From positions 3,223 to 67,222 of the forward strand of contig DGRE01000045.1 in assembly GCA_002389905.1 (NCBI GenBank): a DNA stretch of 64,000 bases, in the 5' to 3' direction. Within the stretch, counting starts at the first letter, position 1, and each line of letters opens with the position of its first letter. Below are positions 16,424 to 24,336 of this stretch, piece after piece. The DNA is from Hungatella sp. UBA4396 (GTDB lineage: Bacteria > Bacillota > Clostridia > Lachnospirales > Lachnospiraceae). The notes under the pieces are model-generated. The model ran no database searches, was not told where the DNA came from, and saw nothing but the letters and a program-made list of their open reading frames with translations. Made by a program: the position numbers and the translations under genes.

Positions 16424-17308
16424 ATGGCAATTTTTGAAGGAGCAGGTGTGGCCCTTGTTACACCATTTAAAGAAAATGGGGAAGTGAACTATGGAAAGCT
16501 GGAAGAGCTGGTCGAGTTCCAGATTGCAGGAGGAACAGATTCCATTATTGCCTGCGGCACCACCGGAGAAGCGTCTACCATGACTCATGAAGAGCATTTG
16601 GAGGTAGTGCGGTTTGTATGTGAAGTGACCAAAAAGCGTGTTCCGGTCATTGCAGGAACCGGGTCTAATTGTACGGACACTGCCGTTTACCTTTCAAAAG
16701 AAGCTGAAAAGCACGGTGCAGACGGACTTCTTTTGGTTTCCCCTTACTACAATAAGGCTACTCAGAATGGACTGAAGGCTCATTTTAAGGCAGTTGCAGA
16801 CCAGGTGAAAATTCCCATTCTTCTATATAATATACCGGGAAGAACCGGGATCAATATTGCACCGGAAACCATAGCAGACTTATGCCGCAGCGTTTCCAAC
16901 ATTGTGGGAGTCAAGGAGGCCAGCGGAAACTTTACTGCCATAGCGGATCTGATGAATTACTCCGATGGATGTGCTGACGTTTATTCCGGCAATGACGACC
17001 AGATCGTGCCCCTTCTCTCATTGGGAGGAAAAGGCGTGATCTCCGTTCTCTCCAACATCGCTCCTGCACAGACCCATGAGATCTGTGAGGCTTATTTTAA
17101 GGGAGATGTAAAGAGAAGCGCCAGCCTTCAGATTGCGGCCATTCCTTTAATCAATGCCCTGTTCTGCGAGGTAAACCCCATTCCCGTAAAGGCAGCTTTA
17201 AATCTTATGGGAATGAACGCAGGCCCAATGCGCCTTCCTCTGACTGAGATGGAGCCTCAGAATCAGGAACGTTTAAAGAAGGCCATGAAGGAATACGGAA
17301 TTTTATAA
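16424..17308 (+). CDS. dapA: 4-hydroxy-tetrahydrodipicolinate synthase
   Basis: A 294-residue TIM-barrel aldolase that condenses pyruvate with aspartate semialdehyde, the first committed step of lysine and dipicolinate synthesis. The Schiff-base lysine is in GVKEASG (near residue 160), the catalytic tyrosine in LLYNIPGRTG (near 133) and the glycine-rich GTTGEASTM near 44. The start at 16424 follows AGGAGG. Regulated by the upstream lysine riboswitch; dapB follows after 29 bp. Confidence 0.97.
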   Translation: MAIFEGAGVALVTPFKENGEVNYGKLEELVEFQIAGGTDSIIACGTTGEASTMTHEEHLEVVRFVCEVTKKRVPVIAGTGSNCTDTAVYLSKEAEKHGADGLLLVSPYYNKATQNGLKAHFKAVADQVKIPILLYNIPGRTGINIAPETIADLCRSVSNIVGVKEASGNFTAIADLMNYSDGCADVYSGNDDQIVPLLSLGGKGVISVLSNIAPAQTHEICEAYFKGDVKRSASLQIAAIPLINALFCEVNPIPVKAALNLMGMNAGPMRLPLTEMEPQNQERLKKAMKEYGIL

Positions 17309-17337
17309 TTTTCAAAATGATACACATGGAGGAACAC

Positions 17338-18096
17338 ATGATTAAAATGATAATGCACGGCTGTAACGGAGCAATGGGTCAGACCATTACCCAAATAGCG
17401 GCGGAAGATGAAAACATTGCAATTGTTGCGGGTATTGACCCCAATCATACCAGACAGAATTCATATCCCGTGTTTCCGTCTTTGGAAGCCTGCGATGTAA
17501 AGGCCGATGTGATTGTGGACTTTACCTCTGCAAAGGCAGTGGATGGCCTTTTGGATTACAGCATAAGGGAGAAGGTTCCTGTGGTGTTATGCACCACAGG
17601 GCTTTCTGAGGAACAGAATGAAAGAGTGAAAGAAGCCGCCGGACAAGTTGCCATCCTGCGTTCCGCCAATATGTCCCTGGGAGTCAACCTGCTGATTAAG
17701 ATGGTGAAAGAGGCCGCCCAGGTTCTTGCAGGCGCAGGCTTTGACATTGAGATCGTGGAAAAACACCACAATAAAAAAGTGGATGCCCCCAGCGGGACAG
17801 CCCTTGCCCTGGCTGATTCCATCAATGAGGCCATGAATCAGGAGTATCATTACGTCTGTGACAGAAGTACAAAGATGGAAGCCAGAGATAAAAAGGAAAT
17901 CGGTATTCAGTCTGTCCGTGGCGGAACCATCGTGGGAGAACATGATGTGATTTTTGCAGGAGCCGACGAAGTGATCACCTTTAACCATACCGCTTATTCC
18001 AAGGCTATTTTTGCAAAAGGAGCCGTATCTGCGGCAATATTCCTGGCAGGAAAAACACCGGGACTTTATACCATGAAAGACGTGGTTCAATCATAA
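17338..18096 (+). CDS. dapB: 4-hydroxy-tetrahydrodipicolinate reductase
   Basis: A 252-residue NAD(P)H-dependent reductase, the second step after DapA. The nucleotide-binding turn GCNGAMGQT lies at residues 8-16, the catalytic block EKHHNKKVDAPSGTA near 140. The start at 17338 is preceded by GGAGG at 5 bp; 17317 is an in-frame ATG without one. Co-transcribed with dapA and therefore also under lysine control. Confidence 0.97.
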   Translation: MIKMIMHGCNGAMGQTITQIAAEDENIAIVAGIDPNHTRQNSYPVFPSLEACDVKADVIVDFTSAKAVDGLLDYSIREKVPVVLCTTGLSEEQNERVKEAAGQVAILRSANMSLGVNLLIKMVKEAAQVLAGAGFDIEIVEKHHNKKVDAPSGTALALADSINEAMNQEYHYVCDRSTKMEARDKKEIGIQSVRGGTIVGEHDVIFAGADEVITFNHTAYSKAIFAKGAVSAAIFLAGKTPGLYTMKDVVQS

Positions 18097-18170
18097 TTTC
18101 CATAATTTGCCACCATAATTCATCACTCCTTTACACATACTAAACATAGAAAATGAAAGGAGAATGTATT

Positions 18171-18461
18171 ATGAAAAGAATAAAGTCTTATGTTATTGCC
18201 CTTTTTGTCATTATGTCAGTGGTATTGTTGACTGCATGCAATACTGCCAAAAATAACAACGGGACAAGTGCGGCGGGAACTACTGCTGCAACCACCCAGA
18301 CCACAGCTGCTGCGACCACAAAGGCTGATGCAAAAGTTGATGAATCCGCCAGCACCGGAGTTGTAGATGATGTGGTTGAGGACGTAAAAAAAGGCGTTGA
18401 CAATGTAACAGGGGAAAGCAATGGACAGCCCACTACAGAAAGCGCCACAACGGCCCGGTAA
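18171..18461 (+). CDS. Small Thr/Ala-rich lipoprotein
   Basis: A 96-residue exported protein. Basic start MKRIKS, hydrophobic core and lipobox LLTAC near residue 21-25, so the mature form should be lipid-anchored by Cys. The rest is low-complexity (Thr/Ala/Asn-rich), then a charged segment VVDDVVEDVKKGVDNV that could form a helix. AAAGGAG sits before the ATG. No known domain; function unknown. It is closed by a terminator that is very similar to one 2.9 kb further on. Confidence 0.8.
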   Translation: MKRIKSYVIALFVIMSVVLLTACNTAKNNNGTSAAGTTAATTQTTAAATTKADAKVDESASTGVVDDVVEDVKKGVDNVTGESNGQPTTESATTAR

Positions 18462-18479
18462 CGAGGAAATGAAATGAAA

Positions 18480-18520
18480 AAAGAGCTTCAGGCAGATAAT
18501 TGTGCCTGAAGTTTTTTTTG
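18480..18520 (+). terminator. Terminator T1, left of the DUF1538/P-II cassette
   Basis: CTTCAGGCA at 18486-18494 pairs with TGCCTGAAG at 18503-18511, followed by eight T. The sequence closely resembles the terminator at 21413-21449. Confidence 0.9.
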
Positions 18521-18561
18521 AATCTTTTTAGCACAATATTTGACACGGATTAAAAAATATA

Positions 18562-18590
18562 TTGACAGAGAAAAGGATATATGAGAAAAT
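18562..18590 (+). promoter_or_regulatory. Promoter for marR-DUF1538-P-II operon
   Basis: Perfect TTGACA at 18562-18567, 17-bp spacer and a weak -10 GAAAAT at 18585-18590. A second TTGACA at 18540 has no matching -10. Confidence 0.5.
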
Positions 18591-18623
18591 GGTTTAGAAG
18601 TGAACTGTTCTAATGTGAACCAT
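18589..18623 (+). promoter_or_regulatory. Dyad-symmetric candidate operator for the MarR regulator
   Basis: ATGGTT at 18589-18594 and AACCAT at 18618-18623 flank a perfect GAAC-T-GTTC palindrome at 18602-18610. It sits directly after the -10 box and before the regulator gene, where an autoregulatory MarR site would be expected. Confidence 0.5.
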
Positions 18624-18661
18624 TAACCCTTTGATTTTAGTCTTAATGAAAGGAAATAACT

Positions 18662-19141
18662 GTGGATAATGATTTTGAAATCTTATTAAACGGACAACAG
18701 TTTAAAAGACTTTATGAGAAAATGAGCAATCTTATTACAGAAAGGTATGGATTGCATAAAATCGAAATTGAGATTTTGCTTTTTTTAAGAGGCGGGAAAT
18801 ACGATACGGCAAGGGATATTGCGGAGAATAAATTTTTTTCCAAGGCCCATATTTCCCAGGCAATTGAGAATTTAACAGAGTGGGGGTATATCAGAGGGCG
18901 GGCTGATGAGCAGGACCGGAGATGCATTCATTTGCATCTGACAGAAGAGGCGCAGCCTGTCTGCGAAGAATTGCTTAAGCTGAGGCAGCGGCTGGGGGAT
19001 ATTATGTATCAGGATATCACAGAAGAAGAGAAAGAGATTGTGTTAAAGGTAGCCAAAAAGATTGCGGGCAATATAAATAAGGAACTAGAACATTTTAAAG
19101 GTCACGCAGATGTTGAAGAGAGAAGACAGGAAGGCAGGTAG
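18662..19141 (+). CDS. MarR family transcriptional regulator
   Basis: A 159-residue winged-helix protein. The recognition helix region is FSKAHISQAIENLTEWGYI (around residues 59-77), followed by the wing RADEQDRRCIHLHLTEEA, the standard MarR DNA-binding pattern. The start is GTG at 18662 with AAAGGA upstream. It is the first gene of a three-gene cassette with the DUF1538 transporter and the P-II-like protein, 3 bp before the former, so it most likely controls that cassette. Confidence 0.85.
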   Translation: MDNDFEILLNGQQFKRLYEKMSNLITERYGLHKIEIEILLFLRGGKYDTARDIAENKFFSKAHISQAIENLTEWGYIRGRADEQDRRCIHLHLTEEAQPVCEELLKLRQRLGDIMYQDITEEEKEIVLKVAKKIAGNINKELEHFKGHADVEERRQEGR

Positions 19142-19144
19142 AAG

Positions 19145-20683
19145 TTGAATTTATATGGAACAAGATTGCAGGAAAAACTTAATGAGGCCTTAAAAGCAGT
19201 GCTTCCGATTATTGGAATCGTACTATTTTTATCATTTACAATTGTACCCATATCACCCAGTATATTGATGGCATTTTTAATCGGTGCAGTACTCTTGATT
19301 TGTGGAATGATGTTCTTTTCATTGGGAGCGGAGCTTTCCATGACACCCATGGGGGAAAAGGTGGGTGGAAGCCTGACCCAGACCAGGAAGCTTTGGCTTA
19401 TGATTTTACTGAGTTTTATACTTGGATTCATTATTACTATTTCAGAACCCGATTTGCAGGTATTGGCGGAGCAGGTGCCGTCAATTCCTAATCTCGTACT
19501 TATACTGGCAGTCGCCTGCGGAGTTGGACTGTTTCTGGTAACAGCTTTGCTTCGTATGTTATTTAGCATATCTCTTCCGAAAATGCTTTTTATATTTTAT
19601 GCAATTGTTTTTGGATTGGCTTTTTTTGTTCCCAAGGACTTTCTTTCGGTGGCTTTTGATTCGGGAGGAGTAACGACGGGGCCTATGACCGTTCCCTTTA
19701 TCATGGCATTCGGTATCGGTATTTCGGCTATTCGAAGTGATAAGCATGCGGCAGATGACAGCTTTGGATTAGTTGCACTGTGCTCAATAGGACCCATATT
19801 AGCGGTGCTGGTTCTGGGATTGATTTACCACCCGGAAAGTTCGGAATATATACCGGAGGTTTTGCCCACAATAGATAATTCCATTGAGCTGTGGAGAATG
19901 TTTTCCCATGGAATTCCCCATTATATGATGGAGATGGCAGTTTCTTTATTTCCTATTGTATTATTTTTCGGTATCTTTCAACTTATTTCCCGGGAGATAC
20001 ACAAAAGGGCTTTGATTCGAATTGTGGTTGGCCTTATATATACTTATGTTGGATTATTTCTGTTTTTGACGGGTGTAAATATAGGATTTATGCCGGCTGG
20101 TAATTATTTAGGCCAGATGCTTGCATCACTTCCCTATCGATGGATCATTGTCCCAATCGGTATGCTCATTGGTTATTTTATTGTATTGGCAGAGCCGGCA
20201 GTGTTCGTACTTACGAAACAGGTGGAAGAGATTACCTCAGGCGCAATTTCTGCTAAAGCAATGGGATTAAGCCTTTCTATCGGTGTGTCAGTTTCCCTGG
20301 GGCTTGCTATGATTAGGGTGCTTACAGGAATTTCTATATTTTGGTTTATTATTCCGGGATATGCCATTGCATTATTTCTTTCCCTTTTTGTTCCTAAGAT
20401 ATTTACGGCCATTGCCTTTGACTCCGGAGGTGTGGCTTCCGGTCCTATGACGGCAACCTTTCTGCTGCCCTTTGCCATCGGGGCGTGTGTCAGCGTAGGA
20501 GGGGATATTGTAAGGGATGCATTTGGAGTGGTAGCAATGGTTGCTATGACACCATTGATTACAATACAGGTATTAGGTTTGGTATATAAGCTGCGGTCAG
20601 GACATTACGAGAAGGATGTGTCCCATATAGAACCAAAAGAAGCATTTGCATTATTGGCGGATGATGATATTATCGAATTATAG
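19145..20683 (+). CDS. DUF1538 tandem membrane protein (UmpAB-like)
   Basis: A 512-residue polytopic membrane protein with about 12-14 hydrophobic segments. It consists of two homologous halves: AFDSGGVTTGPMTVPF in the first and AFDSGGVASGPMTATF in the second, each followed by a DxFGxVA block. This is the DUF1538 family; in Halomonas the two-gene UmpA/UmpB form has been reported as a cation/proton antiporter, which suggests this single-chain version does similar work. The start is TTG at 19145, no ATG being available near the N-terminus. Base composition is more AT-rich than the neighbouring dap and pur genes. Confidence 0.8.
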   Translation: MNLYGTRLQEKLNEALKAVLPIIGIVLFLSFTIVPISPSILMAFLIGAVLLICGMMFFSLGAELSMTPMGEKVGGSLTQTRKLWLMILLSFILGFIITISEPDLQVLAEQVPSIPNLVLILAVACGVGLFLVTALLRMLFSISLPKMLFIFYAIVFGLAFFVPKDFLSVAFDSGGVTTGPMTVPFIMAFGIGISAIRSDKHAADDSFGLVALCSIGPILAVLVLGLIYHPESSEYIPEVLPTIDNSIELWRMFSHGIPHYMMEMAVSLFPIVLFFGIFQLISREIHKRALIRIVVGLIYTYVGLFLFLTGVNIGFMPAGNYLGQMLASLPYRWIIVPIGMLIGYFIVLAEPAVFVLTKQVEEITSGAISAKAMGLSLSIGVSVSLGLAMIRVLTGISIFWFIIPGYAIALFLSLFVPKIFTAIAFDSGGVASGPMTATFLLPFAIGACVSVGGDIVRDAFGVVAMVAMTPLITIQVLGLVYKLRSGHYEKDVSHIEPKEAFALLADDDIIEL

Positions 20684-20697
20684 AAAAGGAGCATCCT

Positions 20698-21390
20698 ATG
20701 AGTAAAGTATATATGATGGTGACAATTACGAACCGGAGTGTGGGCCATAAAATGCTCTCCTTTTATAAAGAGCATGAGCAGACGGTTATCATAAGCACCT
20801 TAGGAGCAGGGACTGCTAACAGTGAGATGCTGGACTACTTTGGCCTGGAGGCAACGGAAAAGGCAGTTATGTTTTCCTTCGTAACAAATGAGAGATGGAA
20901 GTGTCTGAAAAAAGCGCTGCAGAAGGAAATGAATATCGACGTTCCCGGTACCGGCGTAGCTTTTATTATTCCTCTTTCCAGCATTGGCGGAAAGAAAGCA
21001 TTGGAATTCTTAACGGAAAAGCAGCAGTTTGAAAAAGAGGAGGAAACTATATTGAAAGAAACAGAACATGAATTGCTGGTGGTCATAGCCAATCGGGGAT
21101 ATAGCGATAATGTAATGGATGCCGCAAGAGAAAAAGGCGCCAGCGGAGGGACAGTGATCCACGCAAAGGGCGAGGGAATGGGACGTGCGGAGAAGTTTCT
21201 CGGAGTTTCGATTGCAGCGGAGAAAGAAATTATCTTTATCGTTACAAAAGCGGAATATAAAAATGAAATCATGAAGGTGATTATGGAGAAGGCGGGTATG
21301 GAAAGCAAAGTGAAATCCATCGTATTTTCACTTCCGGTTACCAGCACCGCAGGACTTCGTTTGCAGGAAGAGGATAAGTCCGAAGAATAA
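20698..21390 (+). CDS. Tandem P-II-like signalling protein
   Basis: A 230-residue protein made of two P-II-like ferredoxin-fold domains. The first half runs to GVAFIIPLSSIGG near residue 98, the second begins ELLVVIANRGYSDNVMDAAR and ends SIVFSLPVTSTAGL. The GASGGTVIHAKG stretch in the second half resembles the P-II T-loop region. It lies 14 bp after the DUF1538 gene with AAAGGAG in front, so it is the likely regulatory subunit of that transporter. Nucleotide binding is expected from the family, not shown. Confidence 0.8.
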   Translation: MSKVYMMVTITNRSVGHKMLSFYKEHEQTVIISTLGAGTANSEMLDYFGLEATEKAVMFSFVTNERWKCLKKALQKEMNIDVPGTGVAFIIPLSSIGGKKALEFLTEKQQFEKEEETILKETEHELLVVIANRGYSDNVMDAAREKGASGGTVIHAKGEGMGRAEKFLGVSIAAEKEIIFIVTKAEYKNEIMKVIMEKAGMESKVKSIVFSLPVTSTAGLRLQEEDKSEE

Positions 21391-21407
21391 TCTGGAAAAT
21401 AAAATGA

Positions 21408-21450
21408 GAAAAAAGCTTTAGGCACAGAATCGTGCTTGAAGCTTTTTTTG
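21408..21450 (+). terminator. Terminator T2, right of the DUF1538/P-II cassette
   Basis: An AAGCTTTAGGCAC / GTGCTTGAAGCTT hairpin with a 6-nt loop and seven T. It aligns with the terminator at 18480-18520 over about 45 bp, including the flanking ATGA and TTTTTTTGA. Confidence 0.9.
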
Positions 21451-21565
21451 ATATGGGATATAATAATAAAAAGGCATGTCTGCATCGCTCAAAGGCCGGC
21501 ATTACGGCCCGCACCCCTTAAATTCCATCATAATCCAGCCTGTAATGGCAGGGAGGTTCCGTACT

Positions 21566-21901
21566 GTGACAGAAAGTTACAACAGAAAGAAAAAACCATG
21601 GAGAAAGCTGTGCTGGGTCCGTGGATACAGAAAACATAGCCGGGAAAGGCTGAGAAAAGGTCTTCTTTTTATGGTTCTTTTGGAGGCTGCCCTGATTCTG
21701 CCCTTTTATGGGAAAGAGCTGGCTCTTTGGTCTGAAAAGCATTTTTCAGTGGAAAAAGAAGGGTGGTCTTCCCCAGAAGAAGGCCATGAAGACCGGAAAG
21801 CCGGGGAGACCAGGGAAAACGGATTTTCCTTAAACTGGAAGGAAGGGACCGTAAAGCTGTGGCAGAAAGTGGAGCAGGTGGTCTTGCAGGAGCCGGATTG
21901 A
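21566..21901 (+). CDS. Hypothetical basic single-span membrane protein
   Basis: The frame from a GTG at 21566 (GGGAGG 10 bp upstream) gives 111 residues: a very basic N-terminus (RKKKPWRKLC, YRKHSRERLRKG), one hydrophobic segment (LLFMVLLEAALILPFYG), then a charged outside part. The frame is open further upstream, to 21476, but without a ribosome-binding site. I do not recognise the family. The positive-inside pattern supports a real type II membrane protein. It stands alone before purC. Confidence 0.55.
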   Translation: MTESYNRKKKPWRKLCWVRGYRKHSRERLRKGLLFMVLLEAALILPFYGKELALWSEKHFSVEKEGWSSPEEGHEDRKAGETRENGFSLNWKEGTVKLWQKVEQVVLQEPD

Positions 21902-21949
21902 GAACCAGAACCCCACTTTGGTCATAAGTATTTATAATAACAAAACCAG

Positions 21950-21978
21950 TTGCAATCCTATTTTTAACGTATTATAAT
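21950..21978 (+). promoter_or_regulatory. Promoter for purC-purF
   Basis: TTGCAA at 21950-21955, 17-bp spacer, perfect TATAAT at 21973-21978, about 70 bp before purC. Confidence 0.75.
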
Positions 21979-22047
21979 TTCTACTGAAATACCATTGTTT
22001 TATTTGAAAAACTTATAAATCCGTTGAGAAAAGGACAGGTGGAATCC

Positions 22048-22755
22048 ATGGAGAAAAAAGAGCTGCTGTACGAGGGAAAAGCAAAGAAGGTTTACACAAC
22101 CGAAGACCCGGATGTATTGATTGTTTCTTACAAAGACGATGCCACGGCATTTAACGGCTTAAAAAAGGGAACCATTGTGGGAAAAGGGGCAATTAACAAC
22201 CGGATGACTAATTTTATTTTCCGGAAGCTGGAGGAAAAAGGCATTCCTACCCATCTGATTCAGGAGTTAAATGACAGGGAAACAGCGGTGAAGAAAGTGG
22301 AAATTCTTCCTCTTGAGGTCATTGTGAGAAATTATTCCGCCGGAAGCTTTGCAAAGAAAATGGGAATGGAAGAGGGCATCAAATTCTCACGCCCCACCCT
22401 TGAATTCAGCTATAAAAACGATGATTTGGGTGATCCTTTTATCAACAGCTATTATGCCCTGGCTCTGGATCTTGCCACCCAGGAAGAAATTGACGCTTTG
22501 ACAAAGTACGCTTTTTTGGTCAATGAGGTGCTTCAGGAATATTTTGATGGGTTGAATATTGACTTAATTGATTTTAAAATAGAATTCGGCAGATATCACG
22601 GTCAGGTCATACTGGCAGATGAGATTTCTCCTGACACCTGCAGGCTGTGGGATAAGGATACCAGGGAAAAACTGGACAAGGACCGGTTCCGCAGGGATTT
22701 AGGCGGTACAGAGGATGCATATGAGGAGGTATTTGGCCGCCTGGGAATCCAGTAA
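22048..22755 (+). CDS. purC: SAICAR synthase (PurC)
   Basis: A 235-residue enzyme that joins CAIR and aspartate with ATP. The N-terminal block LLYEGKAKKVYTTEDPD, the central VEILPLEVIVRNYSAGSF and the C-terminal DEISPDTCRLWD are classic PurC motifs. The start at 22048 follows AGGTGG; a TTG 24 bp upstream is unlikely. purF begins 25 bp after its stop, so both form one unit. Confidence 0.97.
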   Translation: MEKKELLYEGKAKKVYTTEDPDVLIVSYKDDATAFNGLKKGTIVGKGAINNRMTNFIFRKLEEKGIPTHLIQELNDRETAVKKVEILPLEVIVRNYSAGSFAKKMGMEEGIKFSRPTLEFSYKNDDLGDPFINSYYALALDLATQEEIDALTKYAFLVNEVLQEYFDGLNIDLIDFKIEFGRYHGQVILADEISPDTCRLWDKDTREKLDKDRFRRDLGGTEDAYEEVFGRLGIQ

Positions 22756-22780
22756 ACATCACAGGGAAGGAAGACATCAA

Positions 22781-24223
22781 ATGAATCATGGATTGGATTT
22801 CGATATAGAAGGAAAGCTGCGTGAGGAGTGTGGAGTATTCGGTATTTTCGACTGCGACGGGGGTGAGGTGGCTTCCACCATTTATTACGGATTATTTGCA
22901 CTCCAGCACAGGGGGCAGGAAAGCTGTGGAATCGCAGTCACTGATACAGAAGGCCCTAAGGGAAGGGTAAACGCATACAAGGGAATGGGATTATGCAACG
23001 AGGTCTTTACGCCGGAGATCATAGAAAGCCTTCGGGGCAACATCGGAGTGGGCCATGTCCGTTATTCTACTGCCGGAAGCAGTACCCGGGAAAATGCCCA
23101 GCCCCTGGTTCTCAACTATGTAAAAGGCGCTTTGGCTATGGCCCATAACGGAAATCTGGTCAATGCACCGGAGCTTCGCAGGGAGCTGGAGTATGACGGA
23201 GCTATTTTCCAGACCACCATTGACTCCGAGGTGATCGCTTACCACATTGCCAGGGAGCGGGTGAAGACCAACTCGGTGGAGGAGGCTGCAGTCAATGCCA
23301 TGAGAAAGATCGTGGGAGCTTATTCCCTGGTGATCATGAGTCCGAGAAAGCTGATCGGAGCCAGAGATCCCTTTGGGTTTAAGCCTCTCTGTATTGGGAG
23401 ACGGGATAATGCCTACATTTTGGCATCAGAAAGCTGTGCACTGGATACCATTGGAGCTGAGTTTATACGGGATGTGAAACCGGGAGAGATCGTCACCATT
23501 ACAAAAGAGGGCATTTCTTCCGATACCACCCTTTGTCCTGAGGAAAAATCAAAGGAAGCCAGGTGTGTCTTTGAATATATCTATTTTGCAAGGCCAGACA
23601 GCGTATTTGACGGGGTCAGCGTCTATCATTCCAGGCTTTGTGCGGGAAGGGCTCTTGCAATGGATTCTCCGGTTGAGGCCGACCTTGTAGTGGGTGTGCC
23701 GGAGTCGGGTCATGGCGCGGCTTTGGGATTTTCCCTTCAGTCAGGAATCCCTTACGGAACGGCTTTTGTGAAAAATTCCTATGTGGGCAGGACATTTATA
23801 CGGCCAAAGCAGAGCAGCCGGGAATCCTCTGTCAGGATTAAATTAAATGTTTTAAAAGAGGCAGTGGCCGGGAAACGGGTCATCATGATTGACGATTCCA
23901 TTGTACGGGGAACCACCAGTGCAATCATCGTCAATATGCTCCGGGAAGCAGGGGCAAAGGAGGTTCATGTCCGGATCAGTGCACCTCCCTTCCTCCATCC
24001 CTGCTACTTTGGCACAGACATCCCTGACGAGGACCAGCTTCTTGCACATAACCGGACTGTAGAGGAAATCCGGGAATTTCTGGGAGCTGATTCCCTGTCT
24101 TACTTAAAACTGGAGCGTCTGAGCGAGCTGGCAGAGGGACTTCCCATATGTACGGCCTGTTTCAGCGGAAATTATCCGGTCGATCCTCCCAAGGAGGACA
24201 TCCGGGGAGAATACACGAGATGA
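22781..24223 (+). CDS. purF: Amidophosphoribosyltransferase (PurF)
   Basis: A 480-residue first enzyme of purine synthesis (PRPP to phosphoribosylamine). The glutaminase nucleophile is Cys17 in REECGVFGI, so a 16-residue propeptide must be removed as in Bacillus PurF. The PRPP loop is VIMIDDSIVRGTTS near residue 370. The cysteines of the Bacillus-type Fe-S cluster are plausible in HPCYFGTD and LPICTACFSGNYP. Start at 22781 after GAAGGAAG. A terminator follows. Confidence 0.97.
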   Translation: MNHGLDFDIEGKLREECGVFGIFDCDGGEVASTIYYGLFALQHRGQESCGIAVTDTEGPKGRVNAYKGMGLCNEVFTPEIIESLRGNIGVGHVRYSTAGSSTRENAQPLVLNYVKGALAMAHNGNLVNAPELRRELEYDGAIFQTTIDSEVIAYHIARERVKTNSVEEAAVNAMRKIVGAYSLVIMSPRKLIGARDPFGFKPLCIGRRDNAYILASESCALDTIGAEFIRDVKPGEIVTITKEGISSDTTLCPEEKSKEARCVFEYIYFARPDSVFDGVSVYHSRLCAGRALAMDSPVEADLVVGVPESGHGAALGFSLQSGIPYGTAFVKNSYVGRTFIRPKQSSRESSVRIKLNVLKEAVAGKRVIMIDDSIVRGTTSAIIVNMLREAGAKEVHVRISAPPFLHPCYFGTDIPDEDQLLAHNRTVEEIREFLGADSLSYLKLERLSELAEGLPICTACFSGNYPVDPPKEDIRGEYTR

Positions 24224-24231
24224 GAAGGTTG

Positions 24232-24270
24232 AAAAAGGGGGCTTGCTATGGAAGCAGCCCCGCTTTTTTC
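24232..24270 (+). terminator. Terminator after purF
   Basis: GGGGCTTGCT at 24237-24246 pairs with AGCAGCCCC at 24253-24261 (one bulge), followed by GCTTTTTT. Confidence 0.85.
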
Positions 24271-24336
24271 TTCCCATGAATCAAAAAATATGCTATGATA
24301 AGCAGGAAATCAAAACCAAGGAGGAATAGGGAAAGG

